From NCBI RefSeq assembly GCF_000621445.1, contig NZ_JHYI01000006.1, positions 391,714-455,713 of the forward strand: a stretch of 64,000 nt of DNA, in the 5' to 3' direction. The notes beneath the pieces were generated by a model. That model ran no database searches, had not been told where the DNA came from, and saw nothing but the letters and a program-made list of their open reading frames with translations. The position numbers and the translations under genes are program-made. This DNA is from Alkalihalobacillus bogoriensis ATCC BAA-922 (lineage in GTDB: Bacteria > Bacillota > Bacilli > Bacillales > Bacillaceae_F). Below are positions 15,212-24,801 of the stretch, piece by piece. Numbering within the stretch: position 1 is the first letter of the stretch; each line of letters opens with the position of its first letter.

Positions 15212-17602
15212 TTATACTTGTTTTTTTATTAACTTCTTTAATCCTTGAAATAACTGGCCGTTAGCTGTATCCAAAATAAAATGAACAACAGGAAATGACA
15301 TTTGATCTGGTGCGAGCAATGGCATTTTTTTCAGAGGAAGATCGGATGATGTATCCATTAGCATTTTAAACTCAGGATTTTTGTAATCGACTTCGCCACC
15401 GGTTTGCATCGCAATTCTCTTTTCTATCCCTTTGAAGATTAACCTACATACTAAACTTGTTTCTTTCATCTCATTTATCGAATTTGATAAATCGTATGTT
15501 CCTTTTGTTTTCGGTACATATTCTGGATATGGCTCATGTATCGTTAAGAAATCCTCTTTTGTTGGTTCTCCTTGTAACGTATAGTACCAGTCACTGCAGT
15601 CACTTCGCACCGGGTTAACTCCGTCTACCTTTATGTTTTCTTCTAATCGAATATCTTCACAATTCGCTCCAAGCTGAAGGAGGTACGATCCACTTTCTAC
15701 AACCCAGTCTGATTGTCTTTCATCATAAATAGCAAAGCTCCTCGTATCTAATTGTATGGCAATCTCTTTACTTTCCCCAGGTTCAAGATAAAGCTTAGCA
15801 AAACCTTTCAATTCTCGTTTCGGCCGATAAACACCCACTGTTTGTGGAGAAACATATAACTGAACAACTTCATGGCCTGCCCGTTGTCCTGTATTTTCTA
15901 TAGTAGCTGTTACCGTCATTTCTCCCTTGTTACTTCTTTGTATTTTCATTTCGGAATAGTCAAAAGATGTATAGGACAATCCATACCCAAACGGATATCT
16001 CACCTTTTTGTTAGCCGATGTGAAATACCGATAGCCACAATACATGCTTTCCAAATAAGGCGTTTGTCTTGGATTTTTTTGATAATAGGTACTATTAACG
16101 ACGTCATCATATGTTAATGGGTACGTTTCCGTCAATTTACCACTCGGATTGACAGCACCGAATAGCAAATCAGCTGCCGCCTGTCCCCCAGCTTGGCCGG
16201 AAAGTTGCATATGAAGAATGGCCTTCCCTTTCTTTTCCCATGGCATTTCAATCGCACTGCCCCCGACAACAACAATAACGATATTCGTGTGCACTTCAGA
16301 AAGCGCATGTAATAATTGAATTTGATTTTGTGGAATTTGCATATGTGTTCTGTCAAAGCCTTCACTTTCAAATATATCTGTAAGTCCTATACATAGGATG
16401 ACAACATCTACTTTTTCCGCAAGGGTCACAGCCTTATCTTGAAGAGCTTCCTCGACATGATCCTCTATCGTGTATCCTTCTGCAAAAGAGACATCCTTTG
16501 TATAAGTTTTAACTCCATCAAGTAAGCTGACAAGTTTTGTTGGAGTGACTTGGGATGATCCACTTCCTTGGTATCTCGGGGATTCCGCTAATTTTCCAAT
16601 GATCGCTACTTTCGCTTCTTTTTCTAACGGGAGAATGTCATTGTTTTTTAGCAACACACCAGAGGCTTGCGCAATTTGTCTTGCCAATTCATGATTGTCC
16701 TCAAACACATTTTCTGTTACAGCCCCACTCTTTTGCCTTGTCGTTCGTTCAATCAACGTGAGGAGTCGGTCCACACAGTTATCAATGTCAGACTCATCAA
16801 GGCTACCGTTTTCAACAGCTACCTTTACTTTTTTGTCAAAACTGCCTTTGCTACTCGGCATCTCTAAATCAAGACCGGCTTTGAACGCATCAATCCGATC
16901 ATTCATAGCGCCCCAATCCGTCATCACAGCTCCATCAAAGCCCCATTCTTCTCGTAAAATAGTATGGAGTAATCTTTTGTTATCACTGCAATATGTACCT
17001 TCTATTTTGTTATAGGCACACATGAGTGTTGTCGGTTTTGCTTCCTTCACCGCGATTTCAAAAGCTGGCAAATAATATTCTCGCATCGCACGTTCATCAA
17101 CAATGACATCCGTTGTCATTCGCTTTAGCTCTTGGTTATTTAAGGCAAAATGTTTTAACGATACACCTGTCCCTGTACTTTGGCAGCCATGAATCCAAGC
17201 GGCAGATAGTTTTCCAGAAAGAAAAGGGTCTTCACTGAAATATTCAAAATTACGACCACAAAGTGGATTTCTTTTCATATTCGTTCCAGGTCCTAACACA
17301 ATATTCACACCTAGCTTAACCGCTTCTTTTCCGATCGCTTCCCCCATCTTTGTAATAAGCTCCACGTCCCATGTAGCACTCACTGCACTTGCTGTTGGGA
17401 AACATGTTGTTGCTACACTGGAATTCAGTCCGAGGTGATCCCCTTCCCCTTCTTGTTTGCGGAGTCCATGAGGCCCATCACTTAAAAACAATGATGGTAT
17501 GCTTAATTCTCTGAACTCTTTAGTTTCCCAGAAAGATTGACCAGAGCATAAAGCAATTTTTTGTTCCAACGTCATGTTTGAAATCGTCTCTTGATGCTTC
17601 AT
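15212..17602 (-). CDS. Glycoside hydrolase family 3 beta-glycosidase
   Basis: 796 residues in the GH3 order: TIM barrel (LSDGPHGLRKQ, GVSLKHFALNNQE, and GAVMTDWGAM with nucleophile D229), alpha/beta sandwich (residues ~310-520), PA14-free linker, and a fibronectin-III-like domain (~560-640, GHEVVQLYVSP). It has a C-terminal ~100-residue extension with MQTGGEVDY. There is no signal peptide, so it acts in the cytoplasm on imported glucosides or xylosides. Start is ATG 17602 after GGAGGGAATT; the GTG at 17614 lies upstream of that site. No transporter gene is adjacent. Confidence 0.9.
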   Translation of the reverse strand: MKHQETISNMTLEQKIALCSGQSFWETKEFRELSIPSLFLSDGPHGLRKQEGEGDHLGLNSSVATTCFPTASAVSATWDVELITKMGEAIGKEAVKLGVNIVLGPGTNMKRNPLCGRNFEYFSEDPFLSGKLSAAWIHGCQSTGTGVSLKHFALNNQELKRMTTDVIVDERAMREYYLPAFEIAVKEAKPTTLMCAYNKIEGTYCSDNKRLLHTILREEWGFDGAVMTDWGAMNDRIDAFKAGLDLEMPSSKGSFDKKVKVAVENGSLDESDIDNCVDRLLTLIERTTRQKSGAVTENVFEDNHELARQIAQASGVLLKNNDILPLEKEAKVAIIGKLAESPRYQGSGSSQVTPTKLVSLLDGVKTYTKDVSFAEGYTIEDHVEEALQDKAVTLAEKVDVVILCIGLTDIFESEGFDRTHMQIPQNQIQLLHALSEVHTNIVIVVVGGSAIEMPWEKKGKAILHMQLSGQAGGQAAADLLFGAVNPSGKLTETYPLTYDDVVNSTYYQKNPRQTPYLESMYCGYRYFTSANKKVRYPFGYGLSYTSFDYSEMKIQRSNKGEMTVTATIENTGQRAGHEVVQLYVSPQTVGVYRPKRELKGFAKLYLEPGESKEIAIQLDTRSFAIYDERQSDWVVESGSYLLQLGANCEDIRLEENIKVDGVNPVRSDCSDWYYTLQGEPTKEDFLTIHEPYPEYVPKTKGTYDLSNSINEMKETSLVCRLIFKGIEKRIAMQTGGEVDYKNPEFKMLMDTSSDLPLKKMPLLAPDQMSFPVVHFILDTANGQLFQGLKKLIKKQV

Positions 17603-17662
17603 AATTCCCTCCACTAATCGTTTCCTTTAAAATTCCCACTTATTGCAAAGATGAAACACACA

Positions 17663-18013
17663 TTATGTTCGTAATATTTTCTCCATCGCCTTTCCTTTCG
17701 CCAGCTCATCAATTAACTTATCTAGATAGCGAATTTCTCGCATTGTTGGCTCTTCAACGTTTTCTACACGGACACCACAGACGACACCTTTGATTAACGT
17801 TCGCGAAGGATTCAGTCGGGGGGCTTCTTCAAAAAAAGTCTCAAAATTTGTTTGTTTTTCCAATTGTGCTTCAAATTGCTCTTGACTATACCCCGTCAAC
17901 CAACAGATGATTTCATCTACTTCAGTTTTCGTCCGACCTTTTTTCTCTGCCTTTGCTACATAATGGGGATAGACGTTTGCAAAACTCATTGTATAAATTT
18001 TATGCTTCGCCAT
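17663..18013 (-). CDS. DUF2200 protein
   Basis: 116 residues matching the DUF2200 pattern: [31 protein letters not shown] and [20 protein letters not shown]. Function unknown. It lies 60 bp upstream of the GH3 gene on the same strand and may share its transcript. Confidence 0.85.
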   Translation of the reverse strand: MAKHKIYTMSFANVYPHYVAKAEKKGRTKTEVDEIICWLTGYSQEQFEAQLEKQTNFETFFEEAPRLNPSRTLIKGVVCGVRVENVEEPTMREIRYLDKLIDELAKGKAMEKILRT

Positions 18014-18233
18014 GATTGAGCCCTTCCTTCTCTAGTTTCCTTTATTATAGTTCGAGAAATTGGCGTGTTCAAACAAGTTACTGTCAATACACTTTTTGTT
18101 GTACCATTAGAGTGTTAGTTTAGCTATTTTCCTTTATTTATTTTAGGATAAACAAAATATCTTCGTTGTTCATTTGTTGTTCATATTCCTCTGTTATTCT
18201 CTTTATGAAATAGATGGAAGGGAGTAATAGACG

Positions 18234-19625
18234 ATGAAACTGTTCGAAATTTGTTTGTTTATTGTGACTGGGTTGATGGTGTATGGATATGTGTTTCGTT
18301 TATGGACGAATAACAAAAAGAGTGTAGCTTTAGTTGTACTTGGAGTTGTCTTATTCATTCTCCATGTAATGGTAGAAGGCCTTAGATTTCAGCTTATCCC
18401 GCTTTATGTAGTATTTGTATTAATTGGCGGCGGAGTTGTTATTAGTATGATGAAAAACAAGAAATCATTAGATTTCAAGCCGAGTTTATGGAAAAGAATA
18501 TCCGTTGGGGGTATAGGTACGTTACTTTTAACTGCTACATTATTCGTTACCCTTTATTTTTTCCCAATTATAAAAATTCCTGCACCAACAGGACCTTATG
18601 CCGTGGGGGTAACCAATTATCATTGGGTAGATTCAAATCGAGAGGAACCTTACGCAGATCCTCCCGTTGACCACCGAGAGCTGATGGTTCGGGTATGGTA
18701 TCCAGCTGAGTTGGATAAGGACGCTAGAAAAGCTCCCTATGCTTTAGATTCAGAGGACACAAAAAGAGTAGGTGAAAATCTTTCTATAGATTTACGAATG
18801 ACCCTCTACTCTTGGCTTCAAGCGGAAAATCATTCGTATTCAGATGCGCCCCTCTCAAAAGAAAAAGAACAATTTCCTGTGTTAGTATTTTCACCAGGAT
18901 TTGGCTTTTCTCCCTATATGTATACAAGTATAATAGAAGAATTGGCTAGTCAAGGTTATATTGTATTCGGTATCGAACATCCCTACCATTCGGAAATCCC
19001 TACAGTCTTTCCAGGAGGACGAGTGGCTAAAGGAGATATGAGCTTGCCAGAAGAGAATGAGCTTATCGACGAGGAAATAATAATATGGGTAGAAGATGCT
19101 TTATTTGCGATTGAAAAAATTACAGAAATCAATGAAAACGACCCACACGGACTGCTGACAGGAAGCCTAGATTTATCACGTATGGGCATGTTTGGTCATT
19201 CTTTCGGAGGTGCTACAACAGCTCAGGTCATGAATCTTGAGCCAAAAATCATCGCAGGAGCCAACATGGATGGCTTCTTCTTTGGACCACTAATCGAGGA
19301 AGGCCTTGCTCATCCTCTTATGCTCCTAGCTGGTTCTGAGGAAATGATCCTTCTTGATAAGGAAGGCGGGGATCCTGTACCAAAAGCTGAATATCCAGAG
19401 TGGGCTATTGAATTTGCTGCAGACGAAAGAAAGCGAAGGGAAAGTGCACTAAAAAATAAAGGAGTCACAGTTGTTTTTGAAGAAGCTGATCACCTTAGCT
19501 TTTCAGACGCTATGTTGTACTCTCAATTTCTTGATTTAGCTGAATACGACCCAATTTTATTAGCAAAAATTAATCAAGCTTTGCAACACTTCTTTGATGA
19601 GCAGTTAAAAGAAAAGAGTCATTAG
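18234..19625 (+). CDS. Membrane-anchored alpha/beta hydrolase (PAF-acetylhydrolase-like)
   Basis: 463 residues: four N-terminal membrane helices (~3-20, 30-50, 52-72, 92-112) then an extracytoplasmic alpha/beta-hydrolase domain. The nucleophile elbow GHSFGG holds S323, the acid is probably the D of GANMDG (~341) and the histidine is in EADHLSF (~423). The fold and the opening PTGPYAVGVTNYHW resemble PAF-acetylhydrolase/lipase families acting on phospholipids or short esters. It precedes a two-component system by 29 bp, so all three are likely one operon, perhaps sensing envelope lipids (inferred). Confidence 0.82.
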   Translation: MKLFEICLFIVTGLMVYGYVFRLWTNNKKSVALVVLGVVLFILHVMVEGLRFQLIPLYVVFVLIGGGVVISMMKNKKSLDFKPSLWKRISVGGIGTLLLTATLFVTLYFFPIIKIPAPTGPYAVGVTNYHWVDSNREEPYADPPVDHRELMVRVWYPAELDKDARKAPYALDSEDTKRVGENLSIDLRMTLYSWLQAENHSYSDAPLSKEKEQFPVLVFSPGFGFSPYMYTSIIEELASQGYIVFGIEHPYHSEIPTVFPGGRVAKGDMSLPEENELIDEEIIIWVEDALFAIEKITEINENDPHGLLTGSLDLSRMGMFGHSFGGATTAQVMNLEPKIIAGANMDGFFFGPLIEEGLAHPLMLLAGSEEMILLDKEGGDPVPKAEYPEWAIEFAADERKRRESALKNKGVTVVFEEADHLSFSDAMLYSQFLDLAEYDPILLAKINQALQHFFDEQLKEKSH

Positions 19626-19654
19626 TTCAAAAAAATGATATAGGGGAATTCTTT

Positions 19655-20329
19655 ATGAGTAGATTGCTTGTTGTTGATGATGACCCACATATTAGAGAGT
19701 TAGTAAAGCTAGCGCTTCGTGTAGATGGTTATGACCTCACCGAAGCAGAAAGTGGAACGGAAGCTCTCCTCATTATAAACCGTGAGCGCATCGATGCTGC
19801 TATTGTGGATATTATGCTCCCAGGGGTGGATGGATTGCATGTTTGCCGTGAAATAAAGCAATACTATGACATCCCAGTCCTTATGCTGACGGCGAAGGGA
19901 ACAAATGGAGATAAGATAAAAGGCTTTCAGTCAGGTACAGACGATTATTTAGTAAAGCCATTTGACCCAGTAGAATTAAAATATAGAATCAAGGCATTAT
20001 TACGGAGGTTTCGAATGGAAAATGGTTATTCTGTACAAATTGGAAATGTATATATGAATAGAGAGCGTGTTGTTCGGGTTGGTGAAAAGTCTATAAGACT
20101 ACCACCTAAGGAGTTCGATTTACTGTTTAAACTAGCAGCCCATCCTAATCGTGGTTTAACGCGTGAGCAATTAATTGAACATGTGTGGGGAATTGATTTT
20201 GAAGGAGATGAGCGGACTGTCGACGTTCATGTAAAGCGGTTGAGAGAACGCTTTTCAAAGCTGACCGACAACTTTGAAATTGTGACTGTTCGAGGGCTAG
20301 GTTATCGGTTGGAGACTAAACATGTTTAA
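19655..20329 (+). CDS. OmpR/PhoB-family response regulator
   Basis: 224 residues: receiver domain with the acidic pair D8/D9, phosphorylation site D52 (AIVDIMLPG) and K in the LVKPFD motif; C-terminal winged helix (~130-220; GDERTVDVHVKRLRERF, VRGLGYRLE). It overlaps the kinase gene by 8 bp. Confidence 0.93.
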   Translation: MSRLLVVDDDPHIRELVKLALRVDGYDLTEAESGTEALLIINRERIDAAIVDIMLPGVDGLHVCREIKQYYDIPVLMLTAKGTNGDKIKGFQSGTDDYLVKPFDPVELKYRIKALLRRFRMENGYSVQIGNVYMNRERVVRVGEKSIRLPPKEFDLLFKLAAHPNRGLTREQLIEHVWGIDFEGDERTVDVHVKRLRERFSKLTDNFEIVTVRGLGYRLETKHV

Positions 20330-21635
20330 AACATTATATGTACGAGCTGTTTGTATCTATTTAGGAGTGTTGATATTTAGTGTAGTTTTTAGTGTAGTTG
20401 TGACTTTCTTTATCTTTTATGAAAAAGTAAGTCAGGACCAAGAACAAATTTTCCATGAAAAAGCCGAGTTAATCTTCGAGTTATATGAACAAACTCAGCC
20501 AAACGATTTTCAAACTTTTATGGAAAATTTATCAAAGGCTTCTTCTTTGTCAATACAATTGGTAGAACCAGAGACGAATCATATTCAAACCTTTAACCTA
20601 ACAGAAGAAACAAAATTAAATCAAGGTGATTTGGCTATGACAGCTTATACAGTCCCTTGGAATCTTGAAGGGACTGTCTATCACATGACAATAACCGATG
20701 ACTATCCAGAAGGCGATCTTCTAGAGTTACTAACTCTTCTGAGCCTTATCTTAATAACTGGAATAATGTTAGTACTCGTAGCCACTCGTTATTTAGTAAG
20801 ACCTGTGAACGCAGTGACAAGAGTAGCAAAGGAAATATCGATGGGAAACTTCAATGTTCGCTTACCAACAACACGTAAAGATGAATTGGGTAGTTTGTCT
20901 GAAAATATTAATCAGATGGCTAATGAATTAGGTCATTTAGAACAAGAAAGACAAGAGTTTGTAGCGAACGTATCACATGAGTTTCAATCGCCATTAACCT
21001 CAATAAGAGGATTTTCTTCTATGCTTCTAAAAGGCGACATCATTGAAGAGGATAGACAAAGAGCACTAACGATTATTCAGAGTGAAAGTGATAGACTTTC
21101 TAGGTTGAGTGATCATTTATTAAAATTGACTGTGCTTGATTCTGATAGACACAACTATTCGCCTATTGAGTATGATATATCAGAGCAAATCCGCCGGACT
21201 GTATTTGCGTTAGAACCTCAGTGGGCAAAAAAAAATCTTCAAGTTGAAATGAATGCAGACAAAACATTGCTACTTGCACAAGAAGATTTGATGAGCCAAG
21301 TTTGGATCAACCTCATGTCGAATGCAATTAAATTTACTCCTCAAGGTGGAAAAATTAGTATCCTTGTAAGCTCGTTACAAGAGTATATCGAAGTACGGTT
21401 TAAAGATAATGGAATACCGATACCACCGGAAGAAAAAGACCGTATTTTTAGTAGGTTTCATAAAGTAGATCGTATGAGGGATAGGAAAATCGGTGGAAAT
21501 GGTTTAGGGTTAGCTATTGTAAAAAAGATAATCGAAATTCACCATGGAAGGGTATATGTTGATCAAAAAAATAAAACGGAGAAATCATTTGTTGTTTTGT
21601 TACCCAATAATACTAGTACAAGGAGCCGTATCTAA
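20322..21635 (+). CDS. Sensor histidine kinase
   Basis: 437 residues: two membrane helices (~10-33, 135-155) flanking a ~100-residue sensor domain outside the cell, HAMP (~156-208), DHp with phosphorylation site H219 in VANVSHEFQSPLTSIRG, and HATPase with the N box (NLMSNAIKF), G1 (FKDNGIPIP) and G2 (IGGNGLGLAIVKK). Partner of the upstream regulator by overlap. Confidence 0.93.
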   Translation: MFKTLYVRAVCIYLGVLIFSVVFSVVVTFFIFYEKVSQDQEQIFHEKAELIFELYEQTQPNDFQTFMENLSKASSLSIQLVEPETNHIQTFNLTEETKLNQGDLAMTAYTVPWNLEGTVYHMTITDDYPEGDLLELLTLLSLILITGIMLVLVATRYLVRPVNAVTRVAKEISMGNFNVRLPTTRKDELGSLSENINQMANELGHLEQERQEFVANVSHEFQSPLTSIRGFSSMLLKGDIIEEDRQRALTIIQSESDRLSRLSDHLLKLTVLDSDRHNYSPIEYDISEQIRRTVFALEPQWAKKNLQVEMNADKTLLLAQEDLMSQVWINLMSNAIKFTPQGGKISILVSSLQEYIEVRFKDNGIPIPPEEKDRIFSRFHKVDRMRDRKIGGNGLGLAIVKKIIEIHHGRVYVDQKNKTEKSFVVLLPNNTSTRSRI

Positions 21636-21700
21636 GAGAAGGTATTGGATGTAGCCCTGTTCATTACATTTTTAAAGCAGTTAGAAAATAACTAAAAAAA

Positions 21701-21738
21701 ACAGTAGGTGGGCTAGTCCCTTCTACTGCTTTTTTTTA
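21701..21738 (+). terminator. Terminator of the two-component operon
   Basis: AGTAG-G-TGGG and CCC-TT-CTACT arms followed by eight T. Confidence 0.8.
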
Positions 21739-21852
21739 TAAAACTTACATTACCATATTCTTTCCCTACACCAATTTAGTCTTTAATTCAGGGACAATAT
21801 ATGTTCTCTGAATTGTATAGGTTGTTCGTCTACGTTATCTTAGAGTCGCTTA

Positions 21853-22131
21853 TCAAACTTCCTGTTTTATCGGCTTTAGAAAATGATCTAAAACTAAAGA
21901 AATGATAATACTGATTAATGAAGCTGTAAATAATAGTTGACCTAAGCCAATAAAAATAAATGACTGTTCTCCCAATATCAATGACATGCCTATCAAACCT
22001 ATTACAAGACCTAAACCAAGTGAAACAGTAAGAAATTTTAGGTGGAAATGTGATTTGTTACTCTTATATTGAACTAGTTGAATTCCTGTAGATATAATTA
22101 CAAAAAATAAGATTACATAGAAAAGTGGCAT
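21853..22131 (-). CDS. Small membrane protein
   Basis: 92 residues with three strongly hydrophobic helices (~3-17, 33-52, 57-80) and a short charged tail (DHFLKPIKQEV). Good AGGG site before ATG 22131. Resembles YesK-like small membrane proteins only in layout; no function assigned. Confidence 0.6.
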   Translation of the reverse strand: MPLFYVILFFVIISTGIQLVQYKSNKSHFHLKFLTVSLGLGLVIGLIGMSLILGEQSFIFIGLGQLLFTASLISIIISLVLDHFLKPIKQEV

Positions 22132-22214
22132 AAATTATCCCTCCTAATACGTCTCTTATATAAGGATTGTAAACTAAACTACAAAAAATTACCAGATAAG
22201 AACGAATAATTTAA

Positions 22215-22244
22215 TTGATTCTTTACAATCACTCGGAATATAAT
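22215..22244 (+). promoter_or_regulatory. SigmaA-type promoter of the tRNA-ended RNA
   Basis: TTGATT (22215-22220), 18-bp spacer, TATAAT (22239-22244). The expected start of transcription, about 22251, is 3 nt before the 5' acceptor strand. Confidence 0.65.
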
Positions 22245-22253
22245 TTATTTAAC

Positions 22254-22448
22254 GCCTCTGTAGCTCTAGAAGGGAAGAGCGCCGGAAAACAATTGTAGCA
22301 CCGGGTCGCAAGGTAAGGGTTTCAGAAGCACCGAAAAGCATACTAGCTGAGACAGGTGGAACTCCTGTCGGTGAAATTCCGTAGGGAAGCGTGTTCCCCC
22401 TAACCTATGCTTACGAAAGGAGTACGGGTTCGAATCCCGTCAGAGGCA
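22254..22448 (+). ncRNA. tRNA-ended structured RNA without an anticodon arm
   Basis: Acceptor stem GCCTCTG (22254-22260) pairs perfectly with CAGAGGC (22441-22447). TA at positions 8-9 is followed by a D arm (GCTCT, loop AGAAGGGA, AGAGC; 22263-22280) and, just before the acceptor 3' strand, a perfect T arm (ACGGG, TTCGAAT, CCCGT; 22424-22440). Between them lie 143 nt instead of the ~22 nt of anticodon arm and variable loop. This core folds separately: AAGCATA/TATGCTT (22336-22342/22406-22412) encloses GACAGG/CCTGTC (22351-22356/22364-22369) and GGGAA/TTCCC (22384-22388/22394-22398), with CCGG/CCGG at 22282-22304. No CCA is encoded. Its own promoter sits at the right distance and a T-run lies at 22457. 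Class unknown. Confidence 0.7.
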
Positions 22449-22646
22449 TTGTAGTGTTTTTTCGTATAGATGTTTGAAGGTATACTGAGGAAAGATTCAA
22501 AAAAAAAGTCTCTTTAGATGCCGAGAAACTTTGTCGTAACTGATTAAAGGCAGCACGATAAATATTATCTCCTCGGCACTCTGTTCCAACGAGGTCTTTA
22601 TGGACCTACAAATAAAAGTAGAGATAGCTAATTTTTATTTAAAGGA
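22449..22646. other. Gene-free stretch with hairpins
   Basis: No coding frame. TGCCGAG (22519-22525) can pair with CTCGGCA (22572-22578), and AGGTC/GACCT forms a small hairpin at 22592-22607. They may be the end of the RNA transcript or of the gene at 22647. Confidence 0.4.
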
Positions 22647-23225
22647 TTAATCTTTGAGTAAATCTTTAATATCACTTAACAGTATCTCAATCCCAATCTC
22701 CTTGCCGAACTTTAGCGTGTTTTTAGTAGTAAATTCCCCAAATTGCTTAACTCCAACGGCAATTGCAACCAATAAATCCTCTTTTAAAAACACATCAGAT
22801 TCACTTAATATATTTTCATAATCATCCGTTAGAACAAACTGATACCCCTTCTTTTCTTTACTAATCGTTAAATTATCCATAATTCCTATTAATTCAATAT
22901 TATAACTGGTGTCTTTTGCATTTTTATGGAGGATTCTTAGAAAGCTCGACCATGCAGAGACTACATCATCTGTTTCCGTATCAACCGGAGCAAGCTCCAA
23001 GGGAGGACCTAATTTTATATCTTTCCGTTCAAATAGTACCTCTCCATTAATTTTTATTTCTAAGTAACCAGGTAAATAATCTTCCTCATACTCTAGCAAC
23101 TTTACTGCAGCCATTTCAGCTAAAGGGTGGTCGATCGGCAAATAGGATTCCTCTACCTTCGATAAATATCCCCATTCAGGAATGTGGTTTGAAACAAATG
23201 TTTTGATTTCTAATGTATTTTTCAA
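22647..23225 (-). CDS. Hypothetical protein (192 aa)
   Basis: Soluble, acidic, no membrane segment. The layout (PEWGYLSKVEESYLPIDHPL, ~15-35; GVKQFGEFTTKNTLKFGKEI near the C-terminus) recalls small immunity-type or cytoplasmic housekeeping proteins but no family is recognised. Start TTG 23225 with a weak GAGG site. Next to the tRNA-ended RNA gene and just outside the tRNA-Ala island. Confidence 0.6.
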   Translation of the reverse strand: MKNTLEIKTFVSNHIPEWGYLSKVEESYLPIDHPLAEMAAVKLLEYEEDYLPGYLEIKINGEVLFERKDIKLGPPLELAPVDTETDDVVSAWSSFLRILHKNAKDTSYNIELIGIMDNLTISKEKKGYQFVLTDDYENILSESDVFLKEDLLVAIAVGVKQFGEFTTKNTLKFGKEIGIEILLSDIKDLLKD

Positions 23226-23441
23226 TCTTATCGCCTCAATTCAAAAAGTGTCCTTGTGTAACAGTCACTTTATATTTTTATCCGTTCACTTGTACCAGTA
23301 ACTTTCGACACTTTTTATTATAAAAATTCTATTAACGAGAACGTCCTTCCTCTAACGATACTGCAAAATGAGTTGCATTTTCGCTTTAGATAAAACTACT
23401 TTTCTGCTCAATTTTTATTGTAGCCTTTCTAACCACTAATC

Positions 23442-23543
23442 AAAAACGACACACCTTCTCATCATGGTGAGAAACCGCGTCGTTATAAACAATATGTATG
23501 GTGGAGCATAGCGGGATCGAACCGCTGACCTCTATGCTGCCAG
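23442..23543 (-). repeat. Attachment-site repeat: 3' half of tRNA-Ala plus terminator
   Basis: Near-identical to 30295-30395. It carries the tRNA-Ala terminator hairpin and then the tRNA 3' end from CCA (23499-23501) up to the anticodon-loop segment GCTGCCAG, where identity stops abruptly at 23543. It is the distal attachment site of the island; it cannot make a tRNA. Confidence 0.85.
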
Positions 23544-24054
23544 TCAACCTAAGAAAATAAAGTATGGGAAAACGGCTTAAAATAGGGATTTTTAAGGTTA
23601 ACCTTACGAAAAGAGGCCATTTTAGAATCAAATGTGAACTTTTGTGAAGTTTTTGGGTGAATGCACGTGGTCAGTTCACATAAATAAACGTATTAAACTA
23701 ACAGGCATACATCTCAATAATTCTAATGAATTACTTTATTTCCTCCTTTTTCTCACGGGAAAACGATCGACATTCCTGGTATCCTTAACTTTATCTTTGT
23801 CTAAGCATTTTGCTGGGAATTCTGAAACCATGCCAATTTGAGGAATATCATTCTTTATTGAACAGTATCCTAGTACTGAGCAGTAAATGGAAAAAGAGTG
23901 GATTAAGGTAACTGGAACTGATACAGAACAACAATAGTGTAACTATTATAGCAAGTAAAGTAACAGGACTTTCCCTACTAATCCATATTAATTCATTCTA
24001 AATAGCACTGATAAGATTTTAGCACTTTCATAATGGAATTCCAAATAATTCATT

Positions 24055-24801
24055 CTAGTCATTACAACATGTCCCTTCAGCCACTATGTGACCAGATTTG
24101 CTTATTTTAGTTTGAATATATTTCTCATTAAATTCGGAAACATCCCCCCACAATGGTTTTCTTTCTGATACTGTAAGCCCAGCACTTTTTAAAGCTTCCA
24201 ACTTTTTAGGGTTATTTGTCATTAACGTAACTGGTTTTGAACGAAGTGCCTTTAGAACTTGAATGGCATCTGAATAGTTTCTAGAATCATCCACAAAGCC
24301 AAGAGCTTCATTAGCTTCCACGGTATCAAGCCCGTTCTCTTGTAAAATATAGGCCATAGCTTTACTAAATAGACCAATCCCTCTTCCTTCATGATTTGCT
24401 AAGTAAAATAAAGCACCTGTTCCATGTTCAACAATATTCTTCAGTTTTAATTGAAAGCCACAATCGCAGCGTTTACTACCGAATATGTCACCGGTATGAC
24501 AGATAGAATGCATTCTAATGATTGCTTCATCTGCATTTGCAAGATTTCCATATACTAAAACACTCGATTGCTGTAATTCAGCTAAATTTGCAGACGCTAG
24601 CTTAGTAATAATTCCTTCGTAATCTGCGGTTACTTCGTCACAATTTAACCAGCAATACCATTGAAATACGACTGTTTCTCTATCCAAACTAACAGGAAGT
24701 CGAATCGGACCTACTAGATAAATTGACCCTTTATCTGTTTCAATTAGCTGAATTTTATCTTCTAGGACAGAAATAACTTTAGAATCATAAGTTGTTTGCA
24801 T
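24055..24801 (-). CDS. GTP cyclohydrolase II-type enzyme
   Basis: 248 residues. Zinc cysteines C101, C112 and C114 are in the motif MHSICHTGDIFGSKRCDCG; then FYLANHEGRGIGLFSK (usual form YLRQEGRGIGL) and TNNPKKLEALKSAGLTV. This family opens the GTP imidazole ring to start riboflavin synthesis. Here the catalytic domain follows a ~85-residue N-terminal extension and lacks the DHBP synthase half of RibBA. As an island-borne single gene with no other rib gene or visible FMN riboswitch, it more likely feeds a special purine or flavin pathway, or boosts flavin supply (inferred). Confidence 0.82.
   Translation of the reverse strand: MQTTYDSKVISVLEDKIQLIETDKGSIYLVGPIRLPVSLDRETVVFQWYCWLNCDEVTADYEGIITKLASANLAELQQSSVLVYGNLANADEAIIRMHSICHTGDIFGSKRCDCGFQLKLKNIVEHGTGALFYLANHEGRGIGLFSKAMAYILQENGLDTVEANEALGFVDDSRNYSDAIQVLKALRSKPVTLMTNNPKKLEALKSAGLTVSERKPLWGDVSEFNEKYIQTKISKSGHIVAEGTCCND

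Noticed and set aside
22254..22448. tRNA with a group I or group II intron, or a tmRNA
   Set aside because: The segments next to the D arm and T arm cannot form a 5-bp anticodon stem, the group I R and S core sequences and group II domain V are not seen, and the tmRNA 5' consensus and ALAA-type tag are missing. A model-based search could still overturn this.
23544..24054. 65-codon + strand frame at the left end of the island
   Set aside because: No ribosome site, low complexity in places, no recognisable motif.
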